The notes under the pieces: model-generated
Databases searched by the model: none
Seen by the model: only the letters and a program-made list of their open reading frames with translations
What the model was told of the DNA's origin: nothing
Shown here: piece by piece, positions 12,201 through 20,699 of the stretch
How positions within the stretch are numbered: the stretch's first letter is position 1
Layout of the letters: each line of letters begins with the position of its first letter
DNA from: Leuctra nigra
Taxonomy: Eukaryota > Arthropoda > Insecta > Plecoptera > Leuctridae
Direction: 5' to 3'
NCBI GenBank assembly: GCA_934045905.1
Contig: OW203762.1
Location: 54,337,411 to 54,401,410, forward strand
Length of the DNA stretch: 64,000 nucleotides
Program-made: the position numbers and the translations under genes

Positions 12201-15200
12201 ATACCTACTAACTAAATGAAATATTTAATTACAATTAATACTAGTCTTGGTTTGCTCCTGTAGAGAGATGTTGGCGGACTTATCAATGCCAGAGATTGAA
12301 GGCATCTACGAGACACAGGTGACGCCTGAGTTCCGCGCGCTGACTCAGCTTGGCTGCGTGTGTGTCGTTGAGCGCAACGAAGCGCGCAGGCTCGCGGCGC
12401 AAGGACTCAAGGACTCGGACTCCTTCAATCTCAACCAGCTGCAGTTCAAGACTCTGGCGCAGTCACCGTACCTCGAACCCAAGGTCAGCTTCATTTACAC
12501 TTCTCAACTCTGGAAAATCAAGATCTATTCAGGATTTAGTTTGTGGCCATTTAGAACAAGTATGAAAATTGTTTGATTCTACTTTCAAGTCAATCACATT
12601 AGAACATTTGAGAGTTTGTGTGGATTGTGTTGTGCAATGTGGACGTAAATGGACTGTTGTCTCATTACTTCTTATGGGATTGACTCTTAGTCATTTATTT
12701 TGTTTATTTTTGCCGAATGATATAAACTGGAATATTACAATTGTCTTTACTTACAAGAGCATTCATATGCCTTGTTTATATATTCAAGTTTAATTGTGTG
12801 TGTACAATATAAATAGCATAGAATGTCTAGGAAGTAACTAGGTACATAGTAATAAAGTTTCCCGATCTCACATCATACACCTGTTTGATGTTCTAGCCCG
12901 ATGGCTCTCCGGCAGTGAAACACCTCTACTTGTACCACGCACGAGCCCCGACCGGACACAGAGCCATCTATGCGCTGTTCATCGCACCAACCAACAAGAG
13001 CTTCATCGTCGTCCTCGACACAGTGCGGACCAACCAGATGCCCAACATGAGCACACTCTACAACACCGAGTGGAGCGACAAGTAGGACCTTGTTTATACC
13101 TTGACATTGCCCATTGCTTGCTGCTGCGGAGTGTGTGGAGTTTATTGAAAACTATACTCTGTTGGAGATGGTGCAGGGTTCAATGTTCTCTCACAATATA
13201 TGGTAAAATCATAGGTTTTCTTTTATTCTTGATTGTTTATTCCCCTCCCTCCACCCCCATTGGTTGAGGTTGATTCCTCATTTACTAATTGTAGTATGTT
13301 TTGACAGTTTTGACTTGGACGACATGGTCCGGTATATTCGACACTAAAAGTTGCAAAACGCCACCTAGCGGCAAAAGTTAACATCTATACCACGAGTACT
13401 TGTGCTCATGCGCACAGGGCGCGTTCAGGCAAGTCACTTAGATGTAAATCGTAACGAGTTCAGTAAAAGTTATAATTACATCGCGAAATAACAGAAATTG
13501 ATGAATACCTTAGTCTCAACAATCAAATACCAACGGCATATTTCATTACAGCATACATTCATTCAAATTTTTGTGAAAACGAGATGTCTATTCACCAAAA
13601 ATCACCATTTTACAGATGCAGATTGTTTTTCTCACGGCCTTTTGAAGACACATTTTTCTTGACGCCTCGTTCAAACAACTGCAATCTGTCAAATGCTGCT
13701 TTTGGTGAATAGACAACTCGTTTTTACAAGAATTTGAATGAATGTGTGCTGTAATGAAATATGCCAATTGTATTTGATTGTTGACACTGAGGTAAGCATC
13801 AATTTCTGTTATTTCGCGATTTATTTATTACTTTTTACTGAACTCGTTACGATTGACATCTAAGTGACTTGTAAGTAAGAGTACGCACGCGCTGGGATTG
13901 TACTCGCGTGAGCGGCCATCTTACTGATATCAGCGCAATCTCTAGGTACTTTTAGTGTCGAATTGTCTAGGAGAACATTGAACCATTTTAAGTTTTGAAT
14001 GTAGACTGTAGTACATATAGAAGTGCTGTATAGTGTATACTTATGGTATTCTTGATAAAATAGTTGTCTTCAGGGTTCTTACAGATTATTGTTCTCTCAA
14101 CTATACAGACATATTTTGTTATATGACTGTAATTCAGATAAAAGATTTTTCAAGTCATTTGAAAGAGTGTTTTCTTGTCAGATCATCTCGCGGCAAGGCG
14201 CATCATCTTCTGCCGCCCAAGAGCTTCTCGTTTGAAGTGCGCGTGGAGACGGATGCGCGGCAGGTGTACCGCTTCCTGCAGCGCGCACTGCAGACTTACA
14301 AGGACGACAAGCGCGGCCCCACGCTGCTGGCCGTGCAGAGTCCCCATGAGTTGGCAGCACTGGCCACCATCATGCCGGTCGCAGCCGACTTCCCACTGGT
14401 CAAGATTCATGTGCAAGACGCAGACACTCCCTGGGATCTCAACTGGCAACGCAACGGAGCCAGGAATCTGGTAACACTGCACTACCTATCACTATCAGTA
14501 GTAGAGATTACGGTTGTAGATTAAAACTAACATTTCATGTTGGTTTGGCCGGTGTCACATTAAGCAGCGTTTCTGCCGCTGCAGTGAGACTGGTTTTAAC
14601 CACACTATTATTTCAAATGAGGGATGTCCCTCAGATCATTTAGAATTAGAGCAATACATTCATCTGAATATATTTCATGGGTAATATTCTATGTCCGTAT
14701 GGCTCTTGTGGATTGAACTTTTTTTGAAACATTGCACATACAATGAAACTAGAGATGAACAGAAAACTTGGGACTTCCTCTTGCCCACTCTCAACTTGCC
14801 CTTTGGTCCATAATATACAGGTTGTATAAGTCACTATGTGCCAAGCTCTGTTAACTGTCAAGTATGATGTGTTCGGATCAGGTGCGGCACTACCTCAACC
14901 TGGAGACCATCCTGGCTGTGATGACCGAGCAATGTCGCTACTTCCACGTGCCTCTTGGCAACTTGCCAGCCGACACGACCATATTCGGAGCCGATCTCTT
15001 CTACTCGCGGCATCTCATGAAGAACAACTTCGTGCTGTGGAACTCGCCGACTGACCGACCGGATCTAGGTGGGAGGGAGGCCGACGACAACAGGTGACAG
15101 ACACAATGGATGTTCTACAAACAATATTACGTACCAGCATTTGCAATGTTTAATGAAACTTTTATTCCACCAAGTTTTCCTATTATTGCCAGACTGAACT

Positions 15201-15825
15201 AAAAGTGGAGTTAAAAAGTGAGATTAAAATTCATAGACCAGAAAATACATAAAACTCATGAACCCTTTCATTACAAGTGGTACGAAATGTATTACAAAGA
15301 GTTTGTTTTTTACCAGTACCAGAAATCATGAAGACTTGATTTGATGATTTTTATAGATTGAAAATCATAAAAGTAAGTTATACAAAAATGTGCAGTGGTA
15401 AATTAGATACGAACTATTACTTACTTAAAAATAACAATGCATAACAGAATAATCAAATGGTGAGCTGTAGAGAGTAGGGACTGAGTGACCGAAGTAATGT
15501 TATGTTGGCAGACTGCTGACTGAGTTTGAAGAGAGTGCCAGCGTGGTGACCAACGCTCCAGGCTGTTACTCCACGTTCTGCGTTGAGCTCGGCATCGACG
15601 GGCTGGCCGTCAATACTCTTCTGCAGTCGCATCACGTCAACGACATTGAGGGTGAGTCACTGCATACTGTGGTCATGCTGTGGTGAAGCAGGTTTTAAGT
15701 AGGGAGTTAATTTGTAGGCAGGTAGAGGTAAAAATTCTATATCCTTTTTGGGATGTGTTAGGAAGCAGATTTTTGTATGATGAGAATATAAAGCTACCAA
15801 ATATTAAACAAATTTTTAAAATTTA

Positions 15826-15863
<38 letters not shown>

Positions 15864-18800
15864 GGATATGTAGAATGCCAGCACGTAAGAGATACGTGCA
15901 TACTAGTCAAAGGGTTAATGACATAGTAATTTTAAAACTTTTCCAATTTTCATATATATGAATGCCTGCCATGAAACAGAATGGCAGTATTTTATGAAAT
16001 ATAAACCCCCCCAAACCCCCGTCAACCGTCAAACCGGGGCTCGAACCGTGACCTCTTACTTGCTAGGCGAGTGCAACTAAACAAAGGACGGACATTAGAT
16101 TAGAACTTGTAAAGCAAGTTCAAGTTAACTTATTTGAATCCTTGCTACATACTTCACCCAGGCACTTCCTCGTTCGTATCATTTGACACGCTTCCTCACG
16201 CTTCTCTGGAGTCCATGATGAGTGGAGTGGGCACGGTGCTGCCCAACTACGACGAGACTGCGCTGTGCAGTGGCGCCATGAAAGTGCTGCGCTCTATGGT
16301 CAGCGCTTGGCTGCGAGATGTCTCGGTACACAAGAACATGTTCGCCGACCAACAGCTCATGCACTTCTATCGCTGGATTCGATCTCCGACTGCGGTGCTT
16401 TACGACCCGGCATTGAGACGGTCGCTTCACAGTCTCATGAAGAAACTCTTCATACAGGTCAGACCAAGACACAGTCCAGAAGAAACTCAGAGATTCTAGA
16501 CTTTTAATTAAAGGTGGCCGTCAATGTATCAGGTGGTTGGAAAGTCAATGAATTATTGTAGGGAAAGAAGGGTTCCTTAAAATCAGAGATGTCTAGTACA
16601 AGAGAGAGAGTGCTGACGCGGCACAGCCAGATTTCAGAAATACCTAGAGAAATGAAAGAGAACATTTCTGTACTTTCAGAGCTCAGACTAAATCTCTTCT
16701 CTGTTTCATATGCCCTTCTATAGAGCAATACAATCAAATGTTTGTTTAATATTTTCTTTTAGTAATGATTACCTACCTATCTTCAAAATTTAATTTTTAA
16801 TTGATATGATATTGATATGATTTATTAACAACGTATGAACACTGTATACATTCATTATTAGCAGTAATGTCAGAACAGATCTAATTTCCAGTGGCTGCTA
16901 GTCAGCTGAATAAAACAATAATATTACATAGGAATTAGTCTACTAGGTAATTAAAGTTACAGCTATATTTTTACTGATTCAGTAATAATTTTGTCGAATG
17001 TTTTCATGCAATAAGGAAAGGCTTGAACGATGTCATTTGGCAGTTTGTTCCATTGTCGAATTGCCTGGCCGAGGAAAGAATAACATCCAGTTGTTGTCTT
17101 GAATCTGGAGAGATTCAAGAGGAGAGATTTAATTTAGAGGAATTTGGGATGTTTGATGTTCTTTGATCTGGAGTTAATATTTCTTGGGGTGTAAATGTAG
17201 ACTGTCTATGTTCTACAGCTGGTGGCAGAGTTCAAGCGGCTGGGCTCGGTGATCATCTACGCCAACTTCAGCAAGATCATCGTGTGCACCAAGAAGAAGA
17301 CCATCGAAGACGCCATCGGCTACGTGGAGTACATTGTGCAGAGCATCCGCAACAAGGAGCTGTTCCACGGCATGGAGATCACTTACAACCAGTGCTGGGA
17401 GTACCTCATGTGGCTGGACCCAGTAGGTCGCTTCACTAGCTCAACGTTTTGCCGCTTTCGTAGGGCATCGAATGAGAAAATAAAATAAAATATTATGCTA
17501 ATCATTATGCTAATTATCATACACAAGGAGGAACACATTCTAGTTTGTCACATTCAGCTAATGGTCACACTCACTCACAGATATATGATATGAGATAATT
17601 AGTAGGATCAAGTTATTATTATTATTAATACTTTACTTTATTTTATTGTCAACGGGAATATCCCACGTGTGCAATAAAATAAAAAAGTACAGGTCACAAC
17701 AAATAAAATTTGTCAGTTATAGATAAAAAAAAAGTCTGTCACAAATTAAATTGTTAACTACATAGTTTACTAAATTCACTTATGATTTTGATTTATGAAT
17801 GATTCAACAAAACAATTAGAATCTAAGTACCTACATATTTACCTAGGTTGTTTCATGAACTAGATTATGTACTATTTGCTACCAACTTCTTTCTACATAC
17901 AGAATTTGCAGTGCTTGTGCGAGTACCTATTAATGGATTGTTTTCTTCAGGCAAATTACGCTGGAGTGAAGGGAGTAATACCGTCGGGAATGACGGAGTC
18001 CGAGAGCCAAGTGTTTGGTGCCGACATGACTGAAGTGAGTCATGGAGAAGTGTTGAACGGAGGCAGCGATGACGAGGATGCAGATGACGGGGTGAGAATA
18101 CTTGACATATGTGAAGACCAGAGACTTGATCAATAATATAGTACCTAAATAAAAGACTGCAAGAGCATGGCTGTGTGAAAACAACCATTTCAAGTTATGA
18201 TAAAAGATAGGGAAGAAATAGAAAATTCATATGTTTAATAATTCGTATGCACTAACTTACCTATTTATTTTGGAGATTTTAAAATTTTGGCTAAATCATA
18301 TTATTGTAAACACAACTTAATGAAAACCACAGGTATATTTTGGAGGCCAAGCGCCACTGACGGACCTTCTAAGTTGAACTAATAAGTAATAACTACTAAA
18401 TATCAAAATTTGTGGATTTCCTTCAAAATACATTAATTTGACGAATCCCTGTACGTGTTGTTCGGATTGCAGCCGGCCATTATGATGAACTGGAACGTGG
18501 TGGACTATCTGCCCGACATTGCCAACTGTCAGGAGAGCTTCAGCGCCGTGATCGCTGGCTACATCAGCGCCGTGTACTGCCACCTCAAGGAGACGGAGAT
18601 CCCCAGCACTCCGCGCCGCGCACGCCAGCTGGCCAGCCAGGCCCCCACGCCGGATCCCAACGCAGACCTCGGGCTGGGCGCGTTCGAAGACACCGCTCTG
18701 TTTGCCAAGCAACTCATCACCACGGAGATGACAGACAAACTCTTCAAGTAAACATTTGTTTTACATACCAACTGGATAATAATGTTCAAGTACATACTCA

Positions 18801-20286
18801 CTGTCACATGTTGTTTAGGACTTTTCCATAAGCAAATCATTTCAAGGTTGGTAAAAGTTCCCAAGTGACAATGCGTGGCTCTACTTAGATTTATTCTACT
18901 CAAACAAACAGTTCTTTTTTATTATTTTTAGGTAATTGAAATGCTGTGATTCTTGTTCCCAGAATGACCCAGACAATCCATGAGAAGTCAGCGAAGGAAG
19001 TCAAGAGTCTTGGCAAAGAGAAGGACAGCTTCTTGATGCCACTGCTTCCCGGAGCGCATCTGAACATGAAGAATCCAGCCTTGGAGTTTGTCAAGACTGT
19101 CTGCAAGGTACGAGGAATAGCCGAGGCTTACTCAAATACTAGCCCAGGTTTTAATAATGTCTTCAATTAAAAAGCCAGAGTAATTTGTCCATCAAGCATG
19201 GTTTTTCTGGTTCAGACAATAAAACTTAAGACTGATTTTAAATAGTACTAATGAGATGATGGAATCATTCTCCTCTGTTCTCAGGTGTTGTCGCTGGATG
19301 CCAGCGTGAAAGACGAAGTGGTCAAGCTCCGCCGCGACATGCTACGTCTTATCAACATCGGCAGCTTCAGCGACATTGCAACGTGGCACGATCCTTGCAA
19401 CTCCTTCGTCCTCCCCGAGGTGATCTGCCACGCTTGCAACCATTGCCGCGATATTGACCTCTGCAAGGACAACTTCCGAGGCGAGGAAGATGACAGGTAC
19501 AGTGCCGTGATTCAGTAGAGCGAATCATTTGCGAAGGGTGCAAAGGGTATTCCGGCAATTTTCAATTGACACATTTACTGACAGTTACAAGATGCCACTT
19601 ATGGCAAGCTGCTGTCTCCTACACTGCTGTCATTGTTCATGAAAAAATTTACTTGTTAAAATTTTCTTAAAATTTGAAATATTTGGCTTCACTAAAGTTG
19701 TTTTTTTGGGTATAATACTCTGAATCCGATAAATGCAGTGGCCAGATAAACGTCACTTAAATAATCAGCCTAATTGTTGAGCTGTTTGGAGAAACTGCCG
19801 AATATGCTCCAGAGAAATGGGTTCTCTCATTTCACATAGGAAAGTGAGTTTTTGAAGCCCATCAAAATAATTACCATCTAATTACTCACATTTATTTATT
19901 TCACAGACCGGTTTGGCGATGTCCGCTTTGCACAGTCAGCTATGAGAATGCCGAGATCGAACATTTGCTCATCGATAATGTCCACAGAAAGGCAATGGCT
20001 TACACTCTTCAAGATCTCCAGTGCAAGAAATGCTTACAAGTATGTACACCATCAGCCAGTCCCCTGCTGTATCTGTTGAGTTATTGTTTTAATGTCAATG
20101 TTTTTGTTTCAGATTAAACTGGACAACATGTCCGAGTTCTGTTCCTGCGCTGGAGACTATCGAACGCTTGTATCGAAACAAGACCTGCTGACCCATCTCA
20201 CCATGTTTCACAGCATAGCAGAACACTTCAAGATGCCATTGCTTTTAGATATTGTAGATTGGAATTTAAAAATGAATTCAGGTTGA
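1..20286 (+). CDS. POLE: DNA polymerase epsilon catalytic subunit, 3' part of gene (26 exons, 5'-partial)
   Basis: This gene encodes the catalytic subunit of the leading-strand replicative polymerase, a nuclear B-family polymerase with 3'-5' proofreading. Joined exons: 1-268, 735-1120, 1521-1772, 1981-2100, 2424-2572, 2812-3049, 4902-5104, 6127-6410, 6694-6959, 7299-7436, 8147-8367, 8627-8873, 9973-10208, 12264-12483, 12897-13081, 14182-14470, 14882-15093, 15512-15651, 16162-16457, 17219-17422, 17951-18091, 18473-18747, 18963-19107, 19285-19496, 19907-20039, 20113-20286. They total 5634 nt, giving 1877 residues plus stop with all phases consistent. The order is Exo III, polymerase motif A, P-domain Fe-S cysteines, motif B, motif C, thumb, a divergent linker, the inactive second exo-pol half (DUF1744), and two C-terminal zinc modules. 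The start corresponds to about human residue 432, so the N-terminal third with Exo I and II lies upstream. No frameshift or internal stop was seen. Recognition is by remembered similarity to animal POLE. Confidence 0.97.
735..1120 (+). CDS. POLE: POLE exon b: polymerase motif A
   Basis: Residues 90-218. It contains TDDGHV followed by [15 protein letters not shown] and ends in motif [21 protein letters not shown], with the catalytic Asp and the steric-gate Tyr. Acceptor CTACAG, donor GTGAGA, phase 0. Confidence 0.95.
1521..1772 (+). CDS. POLE: POLE exon c: P-domain cysteine cluster
   Basis: Residues 219-302. It begins [14 protein letters not shown], supplying three of the four cysteines that in yeast Pol2 bind the Fe-S cluster at the base of the processivity (P) domain. 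It then reads WMWRGE and [11 protein letters not shown], as in animal POLE. Donor GTCAGT. Confidence 0.95.
1981..2100 (+). CDS. POLE: POLE exon d: fourth P-domain cysteine, finger start
   Basis: Residues 303-342. [20 protein letters not shown] includes the Cys expected to complete the Fe-S site and the conserved helix leading into the fingers. The exon is 120 nt with both boundaries in phase 0. Confidence 0.95.
2204..2369. mobile_element. MITE with CCGTATATACTCGCATATAG-type inverted termini
   Basis: Left end CCGTATATACTCGCATATAG and right end, reverse complemented, CCGTATTTACTCGCATATAG: one mismatch in 20. It is 166 bp, has no ORF, and sits in the intron between POLE exons d and e. An internal GGTGCGGACTATA is repeated near the right end. 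Confidence 0.75.
2424..2572 (+). CDS. POLE: POLE exon e: fingers, polymerase motif B
   Basis: Residues 343-391. A variable KK/EVK-rich helix is followed by motif [19 protein letters not shown], with the dNTP-contacting Lys, Asn and Tyr. Ends in phase 2 at GTGAGC. Confidence 0.95.
2812..3049 (+). CDS. POLE: POLE exon f: polymerase motif C
   Basis: Residues 392-471. [13 protein letters not shown] is followed by motif [14 protein letters not shown], carrying the second catalytic Asp pair (DTD). Donor GTAAGA, phase 0. Confidence 0.95.
3189..3222. repeat. Dispersed 34-bp hairpin repeat, copy 1
   Basis: Contains GTGGAGCGGTCGCTCCAC, a near-perfect palindrome, followed by CCAGCCAAGT. The reverse complement occurs at 9094-9127 with one difference in the loop. 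Confidence 0.6.
4130..4526. mobile_element. Foldback MITE with perfect 157-bp inverted arms
   Basis: Left arm 4131-4287 and right arm 4369-4525 are exact reverse complements over all 157 bases by direct reading, with an 81-bp AT-rich loop. Termini are CCCCATAAAAAACACTCC. A TA dinucleotide lies symmetrically one base outside each arm (4128-4129 and 4527-4528), consistent with a TA target duplication. No ORF. Confidence 0.9.
4902..5104 (+). CDS. POLE: POLE exon g: palm
   Basis: Residues 472-538. [16 protein letters not shown] and [18 protein letters not shown] are near-identical to animal POLE. It follows the 1.85-kb intron that holds the perfect foldback element. Ends in phase 2. Confidence 0.95.
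5384..5989. mobile_element. Non-autonomous hAT-type DNA transposon
   Basis: 606 bp bounded by 13-bp perfect inverted termini CAGGGTGCGAATT and by an 8-bp direct duplication CCTATTCC (5376-5383 and 5990-5997). An 8-bp duplication with CAGGG-type ends is diagnostic of hAT elements. It holds a G17 tract near the left end and a long internal palindrome at 5728-5762. No transposase is encoded. Confidence 0.9.
5728..5762. repeat. Near-perfect internal palindrome of the hAT element
   Basis: TGCCATTTGTCGTGATG meets its complement CATCACGACAAATGGCA with essentially no loop, giving a 17-bp-arm cruciform-capable site in the middle of the element. Confidence 0.8.
6127..6410 (+). CDS. POLE: POLE exon h: palm-thumb junction
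   Basis: Residues 539-633. [20 protein letters not shown] is followed by [20 protein letters not shown] and [17 protein letters not shown]. The exon follows the hAT-containing intron. Ends in phase 1 at GTGAGA. Confidence 0.95.
6694..6959 (+). CDS. POLE: POLE exon i: thumb
   Basis: Residues 633-722. [20 protein letters not shown] and [20 protein letters not shown] place it in the thumb. Donor GTGAGT, phase 0. Confidence 0.95.
7299..7436 (+). CDS. POLE: POLE exon j: end of catalytic core
   Basis: Residues 723-768. [20 protein letters not shown] closes the catalytic module. QRKINDMF resembles the QKKISELF stretch of human POLE, a possible PIP-like motif. Donor GTAAGT. Confidence 0.93.
7668..7780. 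mobile_element. Short foldback element
   Basis: Arms around CTATTCTATAACGAAAACGA and its complement ...TCGTTTTAATTCTAGAATAG share GAAATCATTCCGGCCTGGAA. About 48-bp arms, 113 bp total, in the POLE exon j-k intron. Confidence 0.75.
7897..8062. repeat. Minisatellite, about 40-bp unit, 4 copies
   Basis: Unit TCAGCTCACGACTGCCTCCT plus TCCCAGATGTGATGAGCTT, imperfect, in the intron before POLE exon k. Confidence 0.85.
8147..8367 (+). CDS. POLE: POLE exon k: variable acidic linker with DSMAT repeat
   Basis: Residues 769-841. Poorly conserved linker: an acidic start, an in-frame 15-nt tandem repeat giving DSMAT three times, and a basic KRKRNN patch. SWREV at the end matches the conserved PWQEIL-type position, which supports the phase (2). 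Confidence 0.85.
8183..8230 (+). repeat. In-frame 15-nt coding repeat (DSMAT)
   Basis: GACTCCATGGCAACG repeats three times plus a partial fourth within POLE exon k. 15 nt keeps the frame, so copy-number change would alter linker length without a frameshift. Confidence 0.9.
8627..8873 (+). CDS. POLE: POLE exon l: linker into C-terminal half
   Basis: Residues 842-924. [22 protein letters not shown] and [20 protein letters not shown] align with the human GFLRR-containing block. Donor GTACAC. Confidence 0.93.
9094..9127. repeat. Dispersed 34-bp hairpin repeat, copy 2 (inverted)
   Basis: Reverse complement of 3189-3222: ACTTGGCTGGGTGGAGCGAC, then CACTCCACTAGATA. Probably the terminus of an unidentified repeat family in POLE introns. 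Confidence 0.6.
9497..9753. mobile_element. Foldback element with about 62-bp arms
   Basis: GCGATTGTATAACTTTCTTA through GATGAAAGTAA is mirrored by TTACTTTCATCAATTGG through AGTTATACAATCGC, with one indel and one mismatch. Central spacer about 130 bp. Confidence 0.8.
9973..10208 (+). CDS. POLE: POLE exon m
   Basis: Residues 925-1002. [20 protein letters not shown] and [14 protein letters not shown] match the start of the second, degenerate exo-pol fold. The next intron carries the LINE. Ends in phase 2. Confidence 0.93.
10413..11837 (-). mobile_element. 5'-truncated LINE (non-LTR retrotransposon)
   Basis: A - strand insertion in the POLE exon m-n intron. It is flanked by an 11-bp target duplication TCTATTTTTAA (10402-10412 and 11838-11848) and ends in an (ATT)n tail at the 10413 side. 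The reading frame enters at [16 protein letters not shown], immediately after the junction, so the 5' endonuclease part is missing. About 1.4 kb remains. Confidence 0.9.
10474..11834 (-). pseudogene. LINE reverse transcriptase, truncated but open frame
   Basis: The RT palm blocks appear in order: [39 protein letters not shown] and the catalytic YADD (in [12 protein letters not shown]). A C-terminal thumb-like region with WFGHMKRM and GRPRDRW follows. The frame is uninterrupted for about 450 codons, and ends in a poly-Glu run from (GAA/GAG)n. The first Met (11802) is not a true start, since coding begins upstream in the lost part. The intact frame points to recent insertion. Clade uncertain; RTE or Jockey-like are candidates. 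Confidence 0.88.
12264..12483 (+). CDS. POLE: POLE exon n
   Basis: Residues 1003-1076. [20 protein letters not shown] and [10 protein letters not shown] match the human block (PDIEGVYETQ). Donor GTCAGC, phase 0. Confidence 0.93.
12897..13081 (+). CDS. POLE: POLE exon o
   Basis: Residues 1077-1137. [30 protein letters not shown]. The final codon is split (AA|A, Lys). The following intron holds the 626-bp foldback element. Confidence 0.93.
13082..14181 (+). other. POLE intron (1.1 kb) dominated by a foldback element
   Basis: Apart from the element at 13337-13962 only AT-rich unique sequence is seen. Confidence 0.5.
13337..13962. mobile_element. Foldback DNA element, about 300-bp diverged arms
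   Basis: Ends TTCGACACTAAAAGT and its exact complement ACTTTTAGTGTCGAA. The arms pair along most of their length: CAAGTCACTTAGATG, CGCGAAATAACAGAAATTGA and CATTCATTCAAATT recur inverted. 626 bp, no ORF. The target duplication is not obvious. Confidence 0.8.
14182..14470 (+). CDS. POLE: POLE exon p
   Basis: Residues 1138-1234. [20 protein letters not shown] and [14 protein letters not shown] match human FEVRAETD and RGPTLIAVQS. GC-rich coding (many GCG/GCC codons). Phase 0 donor GTAACA, a weaker donor than its neighbours. Confidence 0.93.
14882..15093 (+). CDS. POLE: POLE exon q: degenerate exonuclease-like block
   Basis: Residues 1235-1304. [40 protein letters not shown] and [12 protein letters not shown] are close to human. 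Ends in phase 2. Confidence 0.94.
15512..15651 (+). CDS. POLE: POLE exon r: start of DUF1744 region
   Basis: Residues 1305-1351. [20 protein letters not shown] and [11 protein letters not shown] match POLE. Ends in phase 1 at GTGAGT. Confidence 0.94.
15829..15860. repeat. Poly(T) tract, 32 nt
   Basis: Uninterrupted T run, 3 nt short of a complete intronic SINE-like arrangement with the antisense B-box at about 16030. It may be the poly(A) tail of a - strand retroposon. Confidence 0.6.
16015..16075 (-). mobile_element. tRNA-derived SINE fragment (antisense)
   Basis: On the - strand it reads TCGCCTAGCAAGTAAGAGGT then CACGGTTCGAGCCCCGG. GGTTCGAGCCC fits a Pol III B box with the T-loop context of a tRNA. 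The A-box half is not convincing. Confidence 0.45.
16162..16457 (+). CDS. POLE: POLE exon s: DUF1744
   Basis: Residues 1352-1450. [36 protein letters not shown] and MKKLFIQ. This is the inactive polymerase-like fold, kept for CMG helicase contact rather than catalysis in studied species. Confidence 0.94.
16458..17218 (+). other. POLE intron (0.76 kb) with LINE remnant
   Basis: AT-rich; most of the right half is LINE-derived (16965-17175). Confidence 0.5.
16965..17175 (-). pseudogene. LINE C-terminal fragment
   Basis: On the - strand one frame reads [16 protein letters not shown] then [17 protein letters not shown], the typical C-terminal tail of Jockey/CR1-like LINE polyproteins (RxWNxLP signature). 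It is preceded by an in-frame stop, so this is a degraded fragment unrelated to the LINE at 10.4 kb. Confidence 0.65.
17219..17422 (+). CDS. POLE: POLE exon t: DUF1744
   Basis: Residues 1451-1518. [47 protein letters not shown]. 68 whole codons, donor GTAGGT. Confidence 0.94.
17423..17950 (+). other. POLE intron (0.53 kb)
   Basis: AT-rich. 17625-17690 carries ACTTTATTTTATTGTCAACG and a CCCACGTGTGCAATAAAAT partner, which looks like a retroposon tail with a small inverted repeat. Nothing coding. Confidence 0.4.
17951..18091 (+). CDS. POLE: POLE exon u: acidic insert
   Basis: Residues 1519-1565. NYAGVKG matches human NYGGIKG, then a low-conservation acidic stretch ([11 protein letters not shown]) as in other animals. 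Phase 0 at both ends. Confidence 0.9.
18473..18747 (+). CDS. POLE: POLE exon v
   Basis: Residues 1566-1656. [20 protein letters not shown] and [14 protein letters not shown] match the NNWNILQFLP region. A Pro/Ala/Arg-rich variable segment follows. Ends in phase 2. Confidence 0.92.
18963..19107 (+). CDS. POLE: POLE exon w
   Basis: Residues 1657-1705. MTQTIHEK, then [20 protein letters not shown] matching human [20 protein letters not shown]. Donor GTACGA. Confidence 0.93.
19285..19496 (+). CDS. POLE: POLE exon x: first half of zinc module CysA
   Basis: Residues 1706-1775. [23 protein letters not shown], then [19 protein letters not shown] with the first CysA cysteine pair. Ends in phase 2. 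Confidence 0.95.
19907..20039 (+). CDS. POLE: POLE exon y: CysA second pair, CysB first pair
   Basis: Residues 1776-1820. WRCPLC completes Cys[10 protein letters not shown] opens CysB. In yeast Pol2 CysB and its surroundings bind the Dpb2/POLE2 subunit. Donor GTATGT. Confidence 0.95.
20113..20286 (+). CDS. POLE: POLE terminal coding exon: CysB end and stop
   Basis: Residues 1821-1877 and stop [12 protein letters not shown] closes CysB; the C-terminal helix includes [15 protein letters not shown], like human YLLETLEWLLQKN. Confidence 0.95.
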   Translation: MKLDNMSEFCSCAGDYRTLVSKQDLLTHLTMFHSIAEHFKMPLLLDIVDWNLKMNSG

Positions 20287-20428
20287 TGAAGACTCACATT
20301 TTGTGGAAAATGCATGTGTGATCGTTTTGTAATTAGGTAATCTAAAATAGATACTACATACTACATAGGTACTAATTCCAATGTGATGTAAAGGAATATT
20401 TCCGAGATAGCGACTAGTAAGAAATATA

Positions 20429-20434
20429 AATAAA
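20429..20434 (+). terminator. POLE poly(A) signal
   Basis: AATAAA lies 143 bp after the POLE stop, the first canonical hexamer downstream in this direction. Cleavage is expected near 20445-20465. Confidence 0.65.
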
Positions 20435-20459
20435 ATCCAATTTTTTACACTATTGATAA

Positions 20460-20465
20460 TTTATT
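20460..20465 (-). terminator. Coupling factor 6 poly(A) signal
   Basis: TTTATT on the + strand reads AATAAA on the - strand, 66 bp beyond the coupling factor 6 stop. Its predicted cleavage site falls next to or inside the POLE 3' UTR. Confidence 0.6.
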
Positions 20466-20530
20466 TTGTAATTTATACACATTGAAGAGATGGCATGAAT
20501 TCCTAACTACTAATTACATTGTTTACTGAT

Positions 20531-20699
20531 CTAAGATTGATTGATCGGGTCAATTTTAGGTTCGGTAAAGTTGAAAGTTGGGAATTTAGTCATATCGACT
20601 CCTTTTCCGCCTCCATACTGATTAGCAACTTTCTCGAGCTCTGCAGCAAGTTCCCTCTCAATTTGTGGATTGGAGTCTACAAGCTTACCACCAGCAGCG
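20531..20699 (-). CDS. ATP5PF: ATP5PF last coding exon
   Basis: Encodes SAAGGKLVDSNPQI through DPINQS and stop TAG. The acceptor on the - strand is TTTCAG just above 20699. The 76-bp intron (20700-20775) is typical of insect short introns. Confidence 0.93.
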
